Positions 5,951 to 6,104 of a stretch of DNA of 6,104 nt are shown here, piece by piece. Position 1 is the stretch's first letter. Each line of letters starts with the position of its first letter. This DNA comes from Desulfuromonas sp. SDB (GTDB lineage: Bacteria > SDB-A): positions 1 through 6,104 of the forward strand of contig LKUE01000184.1 of the NCBI GenBank assembly GCA_001412365.1, given 5' to 3'. Made by a program: the position numbers and the translations under genes. The notes beneath the pieces are model-generated. The model did no database searches and was not told where the DNA came from. It worked only from the letters and a program-made list of their open reading frames with translations.

Positions 5951-6104
5951 TTATGCTACGTTTATATGTGCTTTAAAGACATATGAATTATCATGCAGTT
6001 GTTTTTCCTCTAGTTCATTTTCAAATTTATATGCATTTTATAAGATCAGTTTTCAGTTCAGGTTTCCCGGTCTTTTTTTCCAACTTAATGAATTTTTCAA
6101 ACAT
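5951..6104 (-). pseudogene. Possible frameshifted 3' end of a minus-strand gene (partial, tentative)
   Basis: Reading inward from the right edge on the minus strand, one frame gives FEKFIKLEKKTGKPELKTDLIKCI and stops at 6027. A second frame continues from about 6036 as NAYKFENELEEKQLH and ends FKAHINVA at a TAA at 5951. Both pieces have protein-like composition. They would join into one reading frame if the AAAA run (6036-6039) were one base shorter. This could be the decayed or misread end of a convergent gene. The region is only about 27% G+C by hand count, where short open frames arise easily, and I recognise no family. No terminator is visible between it and the preceding plus-strand gene. 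Confidence 0.22.

Overview
The window suggests a diderm (Gram-negative-type) bacterium with a two-membrane envelope. It carries an outer-membrane secretin and its inner-membrane lipoprotein partner from a type IV pilus machine, three lipoprotein-type signal peptides, an L,D-transpeptidase, and a LpoB-type activator of peptidoglycan synthesis. G+C is about 39-44% in the genes I sampled by hand. The phylum cannot be fixed from this sequence: the proteins look like LpoB, PilP and PilQ families, but I cannot place them with confidence in any one lineage. Every confident gene lies on the plus strand.

Layout. (1) 1-551: the 3' part of a pilP gene, cut by the left edge. The first ATG in the frame is internal to it, because a hydrophobic signal and lipobox cysteine lie upstream. 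(2) 548-2200: a complete pilQ secretin, overlapping pilP by 4 bases and starting at GTG. A perfectly palindromic terminator at 2208-2245 closes this pilus operon. (3) 2292-3170: a secreted YkuD-type L,D-transpeptidase with an intact SHGC motif and an unassigned N-terminal region. (4) 3199-3774: an LpoB-like lipoprotein. (5) 3779-4405: a low-G+C GNAT acetyltransferase gene with the architecture of an integron gene cassette, that is a GTTAT core site just before the gene and a 75-base attC-like foldback site swallowing its stop codon. (6) 4414-4557: a possible 47-codon ORF. (7) 4564-5913: a large TPR-like lipoprotein that I recognise as COG3014-like. (8) 5914-6104: a very AT-rich tail, possibly holding the frameshifted 3' end of a minus-strand gene.

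How it fits together. The left third is the end of a type IV pilus assembly operon; PilM/N/O-type genes would be expected just upstream. The rest is an envelope and peptidoglycan neighbourhood: an L,D-transpeptidase, the LpoB-like activator and a large lipoprotein. The most unusual feature is the lone acetyltransferase cassette sitting between lpoB and the COG3014-like gene with no integrase in view. If 3779-4405 is removed, the small ORF would begin 12 bases after the lpoB stop, giving a tight lpoB - small ORF - COG3014-like operon. The cassette therefore appears to have landed inside an existing operon, where it would be transcribed from the lpoB side.
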